Below are positions 17,186 through 27,535 of a stretch of 64,000 bases of DNA, piece by piece. The notes beneath the pieces are model-generated. The model made no database searches and was not told where the DNA came from. It worked only from the letters and a program-made list of their open reading frames with translations. Each line of letters begins with the position of its first letter. Within the stretch, counting starts at the first letter, position 1. Location of the stretch: positions 17,824-81,823 of the forward strand of contig CANHNJ010000010.1 in NCBI GenBank assembly GCA_947462105.1, written 5' to 3'. Source of the DNA: Alphaproteobacteria bacterium. Lineage in GTDB: Bacteria; Pseudomonadota; Alphaproteobacteria; Micropepsales; Micropepsaceae. A program made the position numbers and the translations under genes.

Positions 17186-18341
17186 GATACAGCTTCACGA
17201 AGAGCGCATCCATTGCCAGCTTCGGTGCGCCATTGAAGAACAGGCCCGCGCTGCGGTCATAGCCCAGGCGTTGCCAGCCCATGCTGACGGCTAGGCTGGG
17301 ATCGAAGACATAGCGCAATGATGCTTGCGTGCCGTTCAGCGCGATGCGCGGCAGGCCCGCCACCGTTTCGGCCGCGCCATTGCTGTATTCCAGCGCCGCC
17401 GACCAGTCGCCATACGACGCGCCCGCGCTGACATCGCCCTGCCCCGTGTCAGAGCCGGTATAGGCGCGATGATTGTCGAAGGCATGTGCATTCGACTTGC
17501 GCCACGATCCGCCCAGCGAAAAACTCAGCAGGTCATCGACATGGTAATCGATGCGCGCGCCCAGCCCGAATTCCGAGACCCCCTGCTGCCCCGGCAGCTT
17601 GCGTTCCGCCGCGCCGAAGGCGCCGCCGAAATAGCCACTCATGGTCAGTGGTCCGAAATCGTCGGAATAGCGCAGCGCGCCTTCCCAGATCGACGTCTGC
17701 CGCCCGTTCACCTGCGGCCCCGCCGCTGCCCAGGGCAGCACGTTCTTGCCTTCGGACGGCGTGAAGGAGAAGGAGAGGGTGACGCCGAACAGGGTCGGGG
17801 TCTCCACCAGGATCTTGGCGTAGTTGCTGCTGGCGGTCAGCGCGGTGCGTGGCGCGAAGATCGTGGTCACGGCGCGCCCCGTGGGATCGCTGAAGAAGCT
17901 TGTCTGGGCGTCGTCCAGTGCCTGCCCGGCGCGGGGCCCCGTCACCTGCAGATTGGCGGCGGCGCCATCCATCATGCCGGCCCGGATGCTGATGAGCAGC
18001 AGCTTGGTCTCGACATAGGCCTTTTCCAGCACATCGCCGTCATAGCGCCCGCGCGACAGCGGATCGGCGGCGGCCAGGGTGGCATTCACCGACCAGAAGA
18101 AGCCGCTGTCATACATCCGGCGGAGCGAGGGACTGAAGCGGGCGATGCCGGACGCAAAGACAGAAGTGCCTGGCTGGCTGGCGGAAAACAGCGCCCCTTC
18201 CGCCGATCCGCCCAGGCTGAGCTCGGCGTCGGCCACCGGCAGCACCAGGGCCGTGACCTCCGCCCGGGCAGGCGTTTGGGCCGCCACGACAAAAGCCAGC
18301 ACGGCCATGATCTTACGCGTGTGCAACGAAGCTCCCCGCAT
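17169..18341 (-). CDS. Outer-membrane porin-like protein
   Basis: 390-residue exported protein. The signal peptide is RKIMAVLAFVVAAQTPARAE (~residues 8-27). The rest is alternating beta-strand pattern: ARFSPSLRRMYDSGFFWSVN, SIWEGALRYSDDFGPLTMSG, FGLGARIDYHVDDLLSFSL and a final strand ending in an apolar/basic tail. The layout is that of a 16-strand Gram-negative porin. ATG 18341 is preferred over TTG 18362 because GGAAGGAC lies just upstream. The solute is unknown. Confidence 0.82.
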   Translation of the reverse strand: MRGASLHTRKIMAVLAFVVAAQTPARAEVTALVLPVADAELSLGGSAEGALFSASQPGTSVFASGIARFSPSLRRMYDSGFFWSVNATLAAADPLSRGRYDGDVLEKAYVETKLLLISIRAGMMDGAAANLQVTGPRAGQALDDAQTSFFSDPTGRAVTTIFAPRTALTASSNYAKILVETPTLFGVTLSFSFTPSEGKNVLPWAAAGPQVNGRQTSIWEGALRYSDDFGPLTMSGYFGGAFGAAERKLPGQQGVSEFGLGARIDYHVDDLLSFSLGGSWRKSNAHAFDNHRAYTGSDTGQGDVSAGASYGDWSAALEYSNGAAETVAGLPRIALNGTQASLRYVFDPSLAVSMGWQRLGYDRSAGLFFNGAPKLAMDALFVKLYLNTVP

Positions 18342-18490
18342 TTTCTTCTTAAGTCCTTCCAAAATAAGCCGAACTTGCCCCCGGCGCGCAAGGCCCGGGC
18401 GTTGCGAAGGGCAAGGGGCACCGCTATAAGCGCCTGCAGGCGGGACGCCGTTCCGGCAAAGCCGGACAAATCAAGGGTTAAATTCGAGCG

Positions 18491-18940
18491 ATGCGTATTC
18501 TGCCTGTATTGCTGTGCACGGCCCTGCTGGCCGGCTGCGGCTCGTCCAACGACACCGACCGCTATCTGGATACCGGCACTTCGACCATCGCGGGTACCTC
18601 GGGCCGTCTTACCCTGGGCGTAAACACCTATCTGTGGCGCGCCACGCTGGACACGCTGTCCACCCTGCCGCTGGTCTCCGCTGATCCGTTCGGTGGCGTC
18701 ATCATCACCGACTGGTACACCACGCCCGCCGCACCCGATGAGCGCCTGAAGGTGACCGCCTATATCACCGACCGCGAGCTGCGCGCCGACGGCCTGCGCC
18801 TGGTCGTGTTCCGCCAGACCCGCGCCGCAGGCGCCTGGAGCGACGCCGCCCCCAGCCCCGACACCGCGCACAAGCTGGAAGACGTTGTCCTGACGCGCGC
18901 GCGCGAACTGCGCCTGGGCAGCCTGAACACCGCCCGATAG
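18491..18940 (+). CDS. DUF3576 outer-membrane lipoprotein
   Basis: 149-residue lipoprotein with a type II signal peptide and lipobox LLAGC at residue ~16. The DUF3576 core ([20 protein letters not shown], then [12 protein letters not shown], then [14 protein letters not shown]) covers most of the mature protein. It precedes leuS by four bases in the order DUF3576-leuS-lptE-holA, which is conserved in alphaproteobacteria. That suggests a role in outer-membrane assembly with LptE, though function is unproven. It would be a substrate of Lnt. Confidence 0.92.
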   Translation: MRILPVLLCTALLAGCGSSNDTDRYLDTGTSTIAGTSGRLTLGVNTYLWRATLDTLSTLPLVSADPFGGVIITDWYTTPAAPDERLKVTAYITDRELRADGLRLVVFRQTRAAGAWSDAAPSPDTAHKLEDVVLTRARELRLGSLNTAR

Positions 18941-18944
18941 GTCG

Positions 18945-21488
18945 ATGGCGCGCTACAACGCCAAGGAAGCCGAGAAGCACTGGCAGCAGGTGTGGGACGC
19001 AAGGCAGTCCTTCCTGACGCCGGCGCATTCTGACAAGCCCAAATGCTACGTGCTGGAGATGTTCCCCTATCCGTCGGGGCGCATCCACATGGGCCATGTG
19101 CGCAACTACACCATGGGCGACGTCATCGCCCGCTTCCGCCGCGCCCAGGGTTACAGCGTGCTGCACCCGATGGGCTGGGACGCGTTCGGCCTTCCGGCGG
19201 AAAACGCGGCGCGCGACAAGGGCGGCAGCCCACGCGAATGGACCTATGACAATATCGCGGCGATGCGGGCGCAACTGAAGTTGATGGGCCTGTCCATCGA
19301 CTGGAGCCGCGAGTTCGCCACCTGCGATCCGGAATATTATCACCAGCAGCAGAAGCTGTTCCTGAGGTTCTACCAGGCCGGGTTCGTCTATCGCGGCGAA
19401 GCCGATGTGAACTGGGACCCGGTGGACATGACCGTGCTCGCCAACGAGCAGGTGATCGACGGCAAGGGCTGGCGTTCCGGCGCGGTGGTGGAGCGCCGCA
19501 AGCTGAGCCAGTGGTTCTTCAAGATCACCGACTTCGCCCAGGAATTGCTGGACGCGCTCGATACGCTGGACCGCTGGCCGGAAAAAGTCCGGCTGATGCA
19601 GAAGAACTGGATCGGCCGCAGCGAAGGCCTGAAGTTCCAGTTCACGCTTTCGGATGCGCAGTTACTCGACGTCTTCACCACGCGTCCCGACACCCTGTTC
19701 GGCGCGTCGTTCGTGGCGCTGTCGCCCGAGCATCCGCTGACCCAGGAACTGGCGGCGAACAATCCGAAGTTGCAGGGCTTCATCGCCGAATGCCGCAAGA
19801 CCGGCACTGCGGAAGCCGAGATCGAAAAGGCCGAGAAGCTGGGCTTCGACACCGGCCTCACCGCCGCGCATCCCTTCGATCCCGACTGGAAGCTGCCAGT
19901 GATGGTGGCCAACTTCGTGCTGATGGGCTACGGCACCGGCGCCATTTTCGGCTGCCCCGCGCATGACCAGCGCGACCTGGATTTTGCCCGCAAATACGGG
20001 CTGAACGTAACGCCGGTGGTGGTGCCGGAAGACGCCGCCGCCAAGACATTCACCGTCGGCACCGAGGCTTATACCGGCCCCGGCCGGCTCGCCAATTCGC
20101 GCTTCCTTGATGGCCTGTCGGTTGAAGACGCCAAGAAGGATGTGGCGGCGCGGCTGGAGAAGGCCGGCATCGGCGAACGCACGGTGAATTTCCGCCTGCG
20201 CGACTGGCTGGTGTCGCGCCAACGCCCCTGGGGCTGTCCGATTCCGGTCGTGCATTGCGCCAAGTGCGGCGTGGTGGCGTTGCCGGAAAGCGCGCTGCCG
20301 GTGAAGCTGCCCGACCAGATCGATTTCTCCAAGACCGGCAATCCGCTGGACCGCGACTTGGGCTGGAAGACCACCACCTGTCCCGATTGCGGCGGCCCCG
20401 CGTCACGCGACACCGACACGCTCGATACCTTCGCGGATTCGTCCTGGTACTTCGCCCGCTTCTGCGCCCCGCATGCGGCGCAGCCGGTGGACAAGGCGGC
20501 GGCGGATTACTGGCTGCCGGTCGACCAGTATATCGGCGGCATCGAACACGCGATCCTGCACCTGCTCTATGCGCGCTTCTTCACCCGCGCCATGCACAAG
20601 CTGGGCCTGGTCTCGGTGGCAGAGCCCTTTGCGGGCCTGTTCACCCAAGGCATGGTCTGCCACGAGACCTACAAGAATGCGGCGGGCGAATGGGTCTCGC
20701 CCGACGAACTCGAGAAGCGCGACGGCAAGTTCTTCCTGACCGGCACGAACACGGAAATCGCCGTGGGCGCGTCCGAGAAGATGTCCAAGTCGAAGAAGAA
20801 TGTGATCGCGCCCGAAACCATCATCGAGGATTACGGCGCCGATACCATCCGCTGGTTCATGCTGTCGGATACGCCACCCGAGCGCGACATCGAATGGACC
20901 GATGCGGGCGCCGAAGGCTGCTGGCGCTTCGTGCAGCGCGTCCATCGCCTGGCGACGGAGGCCGAGGGCTTGCCGGCGCCCGGCACCGTGCCATCCGCCG
21001 ATGACGAAGCCTCGAAGACCCTGCGCACCGCCGTGCACAAGGCGATCGCGGCGGTGACCGATCACCTGTCCGGCCTGCGCTTCAACAGCGCCGTCGCCCA
21101 GCTCTATACGCTGGCCAACACGGTCTATGATGGTGCTGCCGCCAACCCGTCCGTCCGCCGCGAGGCGCTGGAAGCCTTGGTGTTGCTGTCCGCCCCGATG
21201 ATGCCGCATCTGGCAGAGACCTGCTGGCAATCGCTGGGGCACGCGGGCCTGGTGGTGGAAGCCGCCTGGCCGAAACACGATCCCGCCCTGCTGGAATCCG
21301 ACAGCTTCACCTATCCGGTGCAGGTCAATGGCAAGGTGCGCGGTACCTTCCAGATCGCCAAGAGCGCCGACAAGGCGGCGGTGGAGCAGGCGGCGCTGGC
21401 GCTGGAGGATGTGCAGCGCATCCTGAACGGCGCACCCGTGAAGAAGATTATTGTCGTTCCGGGCCGCATCGTTAACATCGTGGCATGA
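18945..21488 (+). CDS. leuS: Leucyl-tRNA synthetase
   Basis: Class I synthetase of 847 residues. The HIGH motif is in [15 protein letters not shown] near residue 45. The editing domain is inserted around residues 225-420 ([20 protein letters not shown]). A cysteine-rich segment with CAKCG and CPDCGG matches the Zn-1/leucine-specific region. The KMSKS loop is EKMSKSKKN near residue 610. The anticodon-binding region and C-terminal tRNA-clamp ([17 protein letters not shown]) are complete. It overlaps lptE by four bases. Confidence 0.98.
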   Translation: MARYNAKEAEKHWQQVWDARQSFLTPAHSDKPKCYVLEMFPYPSGRIHMGHVRNYTMGDVIARFRRAQGYSVLHPMGWDAFGLPAENAARDKGGSPREWTYDNIAAMRAQLKLMGLSIDWSREFATCDPEYYHQQQKLFLRFYQAGFVYRGEADVNWDPVDMTVLANEQVIDGKGWRSGAVVERRKLSQWFFKITDFAQELLDALDTLDRWPEKVRLMQKNWIGRSEGLKFQFTLSDAQLLDVFTTRPDTLFGASFVALSPEHPLTQELAANNPKLQGFIAECRKTGTAEAEIEKAEKLGFDTGLTAAHPFDPDWKLPVMVANFVLMGYGTGAIFGCPAHDQRDLDFARKYGLNVTPVVVPEDAAAKTFTVGTEAYTGPGRLANSRFLDGLSVEDAKKDVAARLEKAGIGERTVNFRLRDWLVSRQRPWGCPIPVVHCAKCGVVALPESALPVKLPDQIDFSKTGNPLDRDLGWKTTTCPDCGGPASRDTDTLDTFADSSWYFARFCAPHAAQPVDKAAADYWLPVDQYIGGIEHAILHLLYARFFTRAMHKLGLVSVAEPFAGLFTQGMVCHETYKNAAGEWVSPDELEKRDGKFFLTGTNTEIAVGASEKMSKSKKNVIAPETIIEDYGADTIRWFMLSDTPPERDIEWTDAGAEGCWRFVQRVHRLATEAEGLPAPGTVPSADDEASKTLRTAVHKAIAAVTDHLSGLRFNSAVAQLYTLANTVYDGAAANPSVRREALEALVLLSAPMMPHLAETCWQSLGHAGLVVEAAWPKHDPALLESDSFTYPVQVNGKVRGTFQIAKSADKAAVEQAALALEDVQRILNGAPVKKIIVVPGRIVNIVA

Positions 21489-21961
21489 AGAAGCTCCTAG
21501 CCCTTGCTGTCGTGTTTGCGCTGGCAGGGTGCGGGTTCAGCCCCATGTACGGCCCCTCCCTGTCGCCGCAGTTGGCCTCGATCTATGTCGAGTCGATGCC
21601 GGAACGCGACGGCTATGAACTGCGCAACACGCTGATCGACCTGTTGGGCTCCAACGGCGTCACCACCGGCAAGCGCTATCGCCTGACCGTCAACCTGCGC
21701 CAGTCCAGCCGGGGCGTCGCGCTGCAGAACGACGCTGCCATTACCCGCTACAATGACACGCTGGATGCCGATTACACCCTGACCGACATGGCTGGCGGCA
21801 CCGTCACCAGCGGCAGTCACACCAGCCTGTCGGCCTACAACGTTGCCATCTCGCCCTATGCCACGCTGGCGGCGCAGCGTGATTCCTCGCGGCGCGCTGC
21901 CACGGCCATCGCTGATCGCATCCGGCTCGACCTCGCGGCCTATTTCCGCCAGCGCCGATGA
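21485..21961 (+). CDS. lptE: LPS-assembly lipoprotein LptE
   Basis: 158-residue lipoprotein that plugs and assembles the LptD outer-membrane LPS translocon. The signal peptide [20 protein letters not shown] holds the lipobox LAGC with acylated C16. The mature region follows the LptE pattern ([40 protein letters not shown], and [17 protein letters not shown] at the end). The start overlaps leuS and the stop overlaps holA, which is the usual alphaproteobacterial order. Confidence 0.95.
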   Translation: MKKLLALAVVFALAGCGFSPMYGPSLSPQLASIYVESMPERDGYELRNTLIDLLGSNGVTTGKRYRLTVNLRQSSRGVALQNDAAITRYNDTLDADYTLTDMAGGTVTSGSHTSLSAYNVAISPYATLAAQRDSSRRAATAIADRIRLDLAAYFRQRR

Positions 21962-22980
21962 TCGTCAAGAGCCACGAGGCCGACCGGTTCGTCGCCGCCC
22001 CCCCAGCGGCGCTGCAGGCGGCGCTGGTCTTCGGTCCCGATGCCGGGCTGGTGCAGGAGCGGGCCGAGAAACTGCTCAAGACCGTGGTGACTGACCTTAC
22101 CGACCCGTTCAATTCGGTGGATATCAGCGAAGCGGCGCTGCTGGACGACAAGGCGCGGCTGTTCGACGAAGCCGCCGCCATTTCCATGATGGGTGGCCGG
22201 CGGGTGATCCGGGTGCGCGGTGGCGGCAATGATCTGGCATCGCTGTTCGAGTCGTTCCTGGACGAACATGCGGGCGACGCGCTGGTGGTGATCGAGGCAG
22301 GCGACCTGGGCAAGTCTTCCACCCTGCGCAAGCTGTTCGAAGGCGACAAAAATGCCGCCGCCATTCCCTGCTATGCCGACAATGCCCGCGACCTGGGCGA
22401 TGTCGTGCGCGACGAGCTCAAGGGGCTGGGTTTTGCACTCGCCCCCGGCGCGGTGGAAGAGGCGGTATCGCGGCTTGGCAGCGATCGCGGCGTGACCCGG
22501 CGCCAGCTGGAAAAGCTGGCGCTTTACGCGCATGGGCAGAAGCAGATCACGGCCGAGGATGTCCGCGCCGTAATGGGCGATGAATCCCAGGCCCGTACAG
22601 AGGCCGCCTATGATGCGGCGGGCACAGGTGATCTGGTGCGGCTGGACCTGGAGCTGGAACGGCTCTGGATCGCCGATACCGCCCCGGCGCAGATCCTGCG
22701 CGGCGCACTGGGCCATTTCCAGCGCCTGATGCTGGCCAAGGAAGGCATGGCGCGGGGCGAGCAGCTCGATGCCGTCATGCGGAAATTCTTCCCGCCGATC
22801 CATTTTTCCCGCACCGACAGCTTCAAGGCCCAGGCCCGCAACTGGAATGCCGACCGGCTGGCCGATGCGCTCGACCTGCTGCTGGAAGCCGAAGGCATGA
22901 CCCGCACCACCGCCATGCCCGCCGAAGCGGTCACCGGCCGCGCCCTTTTCACCATCGCCGCGCTGGCGAAAGCACGCTAA
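21958..22980 (+). CDS. holA: DNA polymerase III subunit delta
   Basis: 340-residue clamp-loader delta subunit. The N-terminal AAA-like domain (ALVFGPDAGLVQERAEKLLK) contains the beta-clamp wrench region (DLTDPFNSVDISEAALLDDK). The middle holds GVTRRQLEKLALYA and the collar domain follows (QILRGALGHFQRLMLAKEGM). It overlaps lptE by four bases and ends nine bases before hisF, so it belongs to the leuS operon. Confidence 0.96.
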   Translation: MIVKSHEADRFVAAPPAALQAALVFGPDAGLVQERAEKLLKTVVTDLTDPFNSVDISEAALLDDKARLFDEAAAISMMGGRRVIRVRGGGNDLASLFESFLDEHAGDALVVIEAGDLGKSSTLRKLFEGDKNAAAIPCYADNARDLGDVVRDELKGLGFALAPGAVEEAVSRLGSDRGVTRRQLEKLALYAHGQKQITAEDVRAVMGDESQARTEAAYDAAGTGDLVRLDLELERLWIADTAPAQILRGALGHFQRLMLAKEGMARGEQLDAVMRKFFPPIHFSRTDSFKAQARNWNADRLADALDLLLEAEGMTRTTAMPAEAVTGRALFTIAALAKAR

Positions 22981-22989
22981 GAACGCCCT

Positions 22990-23751
22990 ATGCTCAAAGT
23001 CCGCATCATTCCCTGCCTCGACGTGAAGGATGGCCGCGTCGTCAAGGGCATCAACTTCGAAGGTCTGCGCGATGCCGGTGATCCGGTGGAGCAGGCGGTG
23101 ATCTATGACGCCGCCGGGGCCGACGAACTCTGCTTCCTCGACATCACCGCCAGCGTCGAGGCGCGCGGTACGCTGCTGGATGTAGTGCGGCGCACGGCGG
23201 AAGTCTGCTTCATGCCGCTGACCGTGGGCGGCGGCGTGCGCGAGATTGCCGATATCCGCGCCTTGCTGCTGGCGGGCGCCGACAAGGTCACCATCAACAC
23301 CGCCGCCGTGGCGCGGCCCGAATTCGTGGCCGAAGCGGCGGAGAAATTCGGCAGCCAGTGCATCGTCGCCGCCATCGACGCCAAGATGGCCCCGTCTGGC
23401 CATTATGAAATCTATACTCATGGCGGCCGCCGCGAGACCGGTATCGATGCGGTGGAGCATGCCCGCAAGCTGGTGGGCTTTGGCGCGGGCGAAGTGCTGC
23501 TGACCTCGATGGACCGCGACGGGGTGAAATCCGGCTATGACCTGGCGCTGACCCGCGCCGTGGCCGACGCCGTCCCGGTGCCGGTGATCGCCTCGGGCGG
23601 CGTCGGCACGGTGCAGGACCTGGTGGACGGTGTCACAAAAGGCCATGCCAGCGCCGTGCTGGCCGCTTCGATCTTTCATTTCGGCGAAGTGAGCATGGCG
23701 CAGGCCAAGGCGGCGCTGGCCGGCGCTGGAATTCCTGTACGGCCAATCTGA
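22990..23751 (+). CDS. hisF: Imidazole glycerol phosphate synthase subunit HisF
   Basis: TIM-barrel cyclase of histidine synthesis. It takes ammonia from HisH and makes imidazole glycerol phosphate and AICAR. Catalytic aspartates appear in [16 protein letters not shown] (D11) and [15 protein letters not shown] (D~177). Phosphate-binding loops GGGVRE and ASGGVGT are intact. The 253 residues are full length. It is unlinked from hisH, hisA and hisE within the window and instead follows holA by nine bases. Confidence 0.98.
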   Translation: MLKVRIIPCLDVKDGRVVKGINFEGLRDAGDPVEQAVIYDAAGADELCFLDITASVEARGTLLDVVRRTAEVCFMPLTVGGGVREIADIRALLLAGADKVTINTAAVARPEFVAEAAEKFGSQCIVAAIDAKMAPSGHYEIYTHGGRRETGIDAVEHARKLVGFGAGEVLLTSMDRDGVKSGYDLALTRAVADAVPVPVIASGGVGTVQDLVDGVTKGHASAVLAASIFHFGEVSMAQAKAALAGAGIPVRPI

Positions 23752-23770
23752 TCTCTGCTTAGTTTCGCGG

Positions 23771-24754
23771 ATGGACGACCTGATTGCCCTTCGCGTTTCC
23801 AGCGCCCGTTCGACCAACCCGGACCAGCGGCTGCTGCGCAATGCTGCGCGCGGCAAGCCGCGCCGCCTGCGGCTGAACCGGCAGATGCAAGCCGACCAGG
23901 CCTTTCGCGCTATCCTGGCCGATTGTCTCGGCGCGGCCTCGGCCCAGGCCGGTATCCTGCGCGCCGGGCGCTCGGTCGAAGCGCTGCATCACCTGCGCGT
24001 GGCGCTGCGGCGGCTGGAAGTGATGCTCGCCGCCTTCGGCAAGGCCTTTGGCCAGGACTGGTTTGCGGATTTGCGCGGCCGCGCCAAGGCGATCTCGGCC
24101 CGGCTGGGACCGGCGCGCGATCTCGATGTTTTCCTGGAAGACCTTTGGCCTGATGTGACCAGATCCCTGGCGGCCAGTGGTGGCACCGGCGATTTCGTAC
24201 CCCTGCGCCGGGCGGCGGAAGATGCCTGCGCCATTGCCTGGCAGGCCGTGGGGGAGACCATCGTCTCGGAGGATTTCGCACATTTTCTCGATGACATCGC
24301 CGCCCTGTCGCAATCGCGCCTGCCGCTGGGCCGTGGCGAGAAGATCAGGCCGTTGGCACGCCAGATGCTGAAACTGGCGGCGCAGCGGGTGGAACGGCGC
24401 GGCCGCAAGGCGAAAAATCGCGACGAGGCGGACCTGCATCGCCTGCGCATCGCGCTAAAGAAGCTGCGCTACCTCACCCAGATGTTTGCGCCGCTGCAGG
24501 CGGGAAAGCGGGTCAAGTCCCACCTGAAATCCCTGAAGCGGATGCAGGAAGAACTGGGTCATCTCAACGACATTTCGCATGTCCGCACCACCATTGCCGG
24601 GCTGATGCGCGATGGCGATGCGGCGGCCATTGGCTACGGCGTGGGACTGGTGCTGGGCCATTATGGCGCGGGGCGTGATCGTGCCGCGAAGCAGGCGCTG
24701 AAGAGCTATCGCAACTTCCGCAAACTCACGCCGTTCTGGAAAAAGCGCGGTTGA
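23771..24754 (+). CDS. CHAD-domain protein (polyphosphate-binding type)
   Basis: 327-residue all-helical protein with two CHAD half-repeats: HHLRVALRRLEVMLAAF near residue 75 and LHRLRIALKKLRYLTQMF near residue 222. The basic residues line the predicted polyphosphate channel. There is no N-terminal CYTH domain, so this is the stand-alone form. CHAD proteins bind inorganic polyphosphate granules. No polyphosphate kinase is in this window. The 3' end overlaps the convergent histidine phosphatase by 29 bases. Confidence 0.93.
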   Translation: MDDLIALRVSSARSTNPDQRLLRNAARGKPRRLRLNRQMQADQAFRAILADCLGAASAQAGILRAGRSVEALHHLRVALRRLEVMLAAFGKAFGQDWFADLRGRAKAISARLGPARDLDVFLEDLWPDVTRSLAASGGTGDFVPLRRAAEDACAIAWQAVGETIVSEDFAHFLDDIAALSQSRLPLGRGEKIRPLARQMLKLAAQRVERRGRKAKNRDEADLHRLRIALKKLRYLTQMFAPLQAGKRVKSHLKSLKRMQEELGHLNDISHVRTTIAGLMRDGDAAAIGYGVGLVLGHYGAGRDRAAKQALKSYRNFRKLTPFWKKRG

Positions 24755-25316
24755 GTTCGTGTAGCGACGGGCGGCCTGCGCTGTCCAGCGTCAAGACCAA
24801 TATCTGCGCGACATCGAGATCGGCGGGCATGATCGTGTCCATCGCCCAGCCCGTCGCCAGCGTATAGGCCGCGCGCAGCACCCCGAAATGTGCCACTGCC
24901 ACCGTGTCGCGCGGTTCGCGGGCAATGTCGGTCAGGAAGGCCTGCACGCGCGCCATCAGTTCGGCGGTGGATTCGCCGCCAAACGGCCGGAATTCATGGG
25001 CTCGCCCGGCACGGTCGAAGCAGTCCTCGCCATCACGGGCGCGAATTTCGGCATTGGTCAGGCCTTCCCACTGGCCCCAGTTCTGCTCCATCAGCCGCGC
25101 ATCCAGGGTGGGATCGGCCAGTCCCAGCGCTTGCACCGTCTGGCGGGCACGGTTCAGCGTACTGCAATAGAGCCGCGCGCCCGCGAATTCCTCCGGCAGG
25201 CGCAGCGCCTGCATCTTGGCCAGGCCTTCATCGCTGAGCGGAATGTCGGTGTGACCCTGGATGCGGCCTTGCGCATTCCAGCTCGTGGGTCCGTGTCGAA
25301 GCAGTGCAATCTTCAC
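24726..25316 (-). CDS. Histidine phosphatase family protein
   Basis: 196-residue phosphoglycerate-mutase-fold phosphatase. The phosphohistidine motif is LLRHGPTSWN at the very N-terminus. R in CSTLNRARQT, E in LMEQNWGQWEGL and the second H in VAVAHFGVLRA complete the site. GTG 25316 is chosen because it begins one base after the exonuclease III stop and places the RHG motif at residues 7-9. A longer start would be antisense to nothing useful. The substrate (phosphoester or cobalamin precursor) is not clear. Confidence 0.9.
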   Translation of the reverse strand: MKIALLRHGPTSWNAQGRIQGHTDIPLSDEGLAKMQALRLPEEFAGARLYCSTLNRARQTVQALGLADPTLDARLMEQNWGQWEGLTNAEIRARDGEDCFDRAGRAHEFRPFGGESTAELMARVQAFLTDIAREPRDTVAVAHFGVLRAAYTLATGWAMDTIMPADLDVAQILVLTLDSAGRPSLHELNRAFSRTA

Positions 25317-25317
25317 T

Positions 25318-26109
25318 TCAAATATCCAGCTCGACCATGATGGGCACATGGTCGGATGCCTTCTGCCAGCCGCGCATCTTCTTGAAGATGGTCTGCGACT
25401 TCAGCGCACCATTCAGGCCGGGGCTGGCCCAGACATGGTCCAGCCGCCGCCCGCGATCCGATGTTTCCCAGTCGGCGGCGCGATAGCTCCACCAGGAATA
25501 GATCTTCTCAGATGGCGGCACGAAGTGGCGCGTCACATCGGTCCAGTCGAAGGCGGCCTGCGCCTCGCCGAACAGCTTGGTCTCCACCGGGGTGTGGCTC
25601 ACCACGTCCAGCAATTGCTTGTGCGACCAGACATCGGTTTCCAGCGGCGCGACATTCAGATCGCCCAGCAGCAGCACCGGAGCGCTGCGGTCTTTGCGGT
25701 TGGCGAAGAAACGCTCGATGCCTTCGAGGAAATGCAGCTTGTGCGCAAACTTGCCGTTCAGCACCGGATCGGGAATGTCGCCACCTGCGGGCACGTAGAA
25801 ATTGTGCAGCTCCACGCCATTGGCCAGCGTCACGCCCATATGGCGGGCATGGCCCTCGCGGCAGAAATCTTGGCTACCGGTCTTCTTGAATGGCAGGCGC
25901 GAGAGCACCGCCACCCCGTTATAGGCCTTTTGGCCGTGGATGGCCTGGTGGACATAGCCCAGCTTGGCCAGCGGGCCGCCGGGGAAAAGGTCGTCGGTGA
26001 CCTTGGTCTCCTGCAGGCACAGCACATCAGGCTGCTTTTCCCGCAGAAACCGCGCCACCAGAGCGATGCGGTGGCGGACGGAATTGATGTTCCAGGTGGC
26101 GATTTTCAT
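25318..26109 (-). CDS. xthA: Exodeoxyribonuclease III
   Basis: 263-residue AP endonuclease/3'-exonuclease of base-excision repair. Landmarks are KIATWNINSVRHR (N), CLQETK (metal Glu), YNGVAVLSR, LLGDLNVAP (D, N), RRLDHVWASP and the catalytic SDHVPIMVEL. ATG 26109 begins MKIATWN as in homologues. An extension to 26154 adds unrelated residues. One base separates it from the histidine phosphatase, so the two are probably co-transcribed. Confidence 0.97.
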   Translation of the reverse strand: MKIATWNINSVRHRIALVARFLREKQPDVLCLQETKVTDDLFPGGPLAKLGYVHQAIHGQKAYNGVAVLSRLPFKKTGSQDFCREGHARHMGVTLANGVELHNFYVPAGGDIPDPVLNGKFAHKLHFLEGIERFFANRKDRSAPVLLLGDLNVAPLETDVWSHKQLLDVVSHTPVETKLFGEAQAAFDWTDVTRHFVPPSEKIYSWWSYRAADWETSDRGRRLDHVWASPGLNGALKSQTIFKKMRGWQKASDHVPIMVELDI

Positions 26110-26245
26110 GCCTTGAACGTCACCTTTCGCAAGCCACCTATGCTGCACTTGCACATCGAGTTAATGACACGAAATTCTGTTGTTATCATAGTAATATCAA
26201 TCACTTATTTGATTTGTTATGAATTATTACCATGACAAGCCATAC

Positions 26246-26273
26246 TTGAAACGCGTGACTAGGGGCATATACT
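26246..26273 (+). promoter_or_regulatory. Sigma-70-type promoter for the 40-residue membrane protein
   Basis: TTGAAA at 26246-26251 and TATACT at 26268-26273 are separated by 16 bases, in an AT-rich stretch (26150-26260) that stands out in this GC-rich window. A start of transcription near 26280 would leave a leader of ~20 bases before ATG 26300. Confidence 0.65.
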
Positions 26274-26299
26274 GCAGTGCAGCAACAAAGGAGTTCCCC

Positions 26300-26422
26300 A
26301 TGTCTGAGTCCCTTATCCGTCTTCCCGAAGCCGCGCAGGAACAGCTTTCCCTGGTTCTCGGCGGCGTCTCGGCCGTCCTGGTGTCCAGCCTGTTCTACGT
26401 CGCCCTCGGCCTGTCCCTCTAA
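26300..26422 (+). CDS. Small single-pass membrane protein (40 residues)
   Basis: A short gene with all expression signals. There is a promoter at 26246-26273, a near-perfect AAAGGAG ribosome site at 26287-26293 and ATG 26300. The product starts MSESLIRLPEAAQEQLSLVL as a short amphipathic N-terminus, then has one hydrophobic helix (GGVSAVLVSSLFYVALGLSL) ending at the C-terminus. A hairpin terminator follows at 26428. I do not recognise a family. Small tail-anchored proteins of this form often modulate a larger membrane complex, but no partner is indicated. Confidence 0.7.
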   Translation: MSESLIRLPEAAQEQLSLVLGGVSAVLVSSLFYVALGLSL

Positions 26423-26427
26423 CCCGG

Positions 26428-26457
26428 CCTGAAGCGGCGGCACCAGCCGCCCTTCAG
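26428..26457. terminator. Hairpin terminator between the small membrane protein and tsaD
   Basis: A long inverted repeat: CTGAAG-C-GGCGGC, loop ACCA, GCCGCC-C-TTCAG. It lies between the convergent small-protein gene and tsaD and overlaps the tsaD stop codon. There is no T tract, so it may act as a bidirectional block or protect mRNA ends. Confidence 0.6.
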
Positions 26458-27515
26458 TCCGTGGCCGTGGTGGTGAGGGGCCAGCGCGCTCTCGGAGAGA
26501 TTTCGAGCCCGTCGCTGTCCTGAACCGCCAGACGTTCGAGTCCCGCCCAAGCGATCATCGCCGCATTGTCGGTGCAGAGCCCAGGCGGCGGGACAGCCAG
26601 GCGAAAGCCCTGGGCCGCACAGAGTTGGGCCAGCGCACCCCCGATGGCGCGATTGGCGGCGACGCCGCCCGCCACCACCAGCGTCTTTTCCGGCGCTTGC
26701 GGAAAATCCCGCGCAAAATTCTCCATCGCCAGCCTGGTGCGATCCGCTAGGATATCGATCACCGCTCTCTGAAAGCTGGCGCAGACATCTTCCGTTTTCG
26801 CCTGCTGGCGCTCGGTCAGTTGCCGTACGGCGGTCTTCAGGCCGCTGAAGGAAAAATCGGCAGTCTTGCGGACATTGTGGCCGGTGACCAGCGGTCGCGG
26901 CAGCTCGAAGGCGCGTGGATTGCCCAGCGCGGCGTGCTTCTCGACTTCCGGGCCGCCCGGATATGGCAGGCCCAGCAGCTTGGCGACCTTGTCGAAAGCC
27001 TCGCCCACGGCATCGTCGATGGTGGTACCATAAAGGCGAAAATCGTTCAGCCCGCCCACGCCCAGCAACTGGCAATGGCCACCTGACACCAGCAGCAGCA
27101 GGAAGGGAAAGCCGACGCCCTCGGTCAGCCGCGCCGTCAGCGCATGGCCCATCAGGTGATTGACCGCGACCAGCGGCCTGCCCAATCCCAGCGCCACGCC
27201 CTTGGCCGTGGTCAGCCCGACCATCACGCCGCCGATCAGGCCCGGCCCCGCCGTGGCGGCGACGCCGTCGATCTCCTGCGCGGCGATCCTGGCTTCGGCG
27301 ATGGCGCGGGCAATAACCGAATCCAGGATTTCCAGGTGGGCGCGGGAAGCGATCTCGGGCACGACGCCGCCATAGGGCGCATGGGCGCTGATCTGGCTGG
27401 CCACCACGTTCGACAGAATTTCGCCCGGCCCCGGTGCGGCCCCGCGCACGATCGCCGCTGCAGTTTCGTCGCAGCTCGTCTCGATGCCGAGAATGGTGAG
27501 GCTCTTGCCTGTCAT
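26454..27515 (-). CDS. tsaD: tRNA N6-adenosine threonylcarbamoyltransferase TsaD
   Basis: Transfers the threonylcarbamoyl group to A37 of ANN-decoding tRNAs, with TsaB and TsaE. The ASKHA-fold protein shows [16 protein letters not shown] at the N-terminus, the metal pair in [12 protein letters not shown] (H-x3-H), [10 protein letters not shown], and D in [14 protein letters not shown]. The 353 residues are full length. Start ATG 27515 lies 20 bases from the divergent hemD start, so the two promoters must overlap. Confidence 0.97.
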   Translation of the reverse strand: MTGKSLTILGIETSCDETAAAIVRGAAPGPGEILSNVVASQISAHAPYGGVVPEIASRAHLEILDSVIARAIAEARIAAQEIDGVAATAGPGLIGGVMVGLTTAKGVALGLGRPLVAVNHLMGHALTARLTEGVGFPFLLLLVSGGHCQLLGVGGLNDFRLYGTTIDDAVGEAFDKVAKLLGLPYPGGPEVEKHAALGNPRAFELPRPLVTGHNVRKTADFSFSGLKTAVRQLTERQQAKTEDVCASFQRAVIDILADRTRLAMENFARDFPQAPEKTLVVAGGVAANRAIGGALAQLCAAQGFRLAVPPPGLCTDNAAMIAWAGLERLAVQDSDGLEISPRARWPLTTTATD

Positions 27516-27535
27516 GGGGTGGTCCTTTACCCCAC

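Noticed and set aside
21940..23856. 638-codon frame antisense to holA and hisF
   Set aside because: Both sense genes are certain; the antisense frame has no family resemblance.
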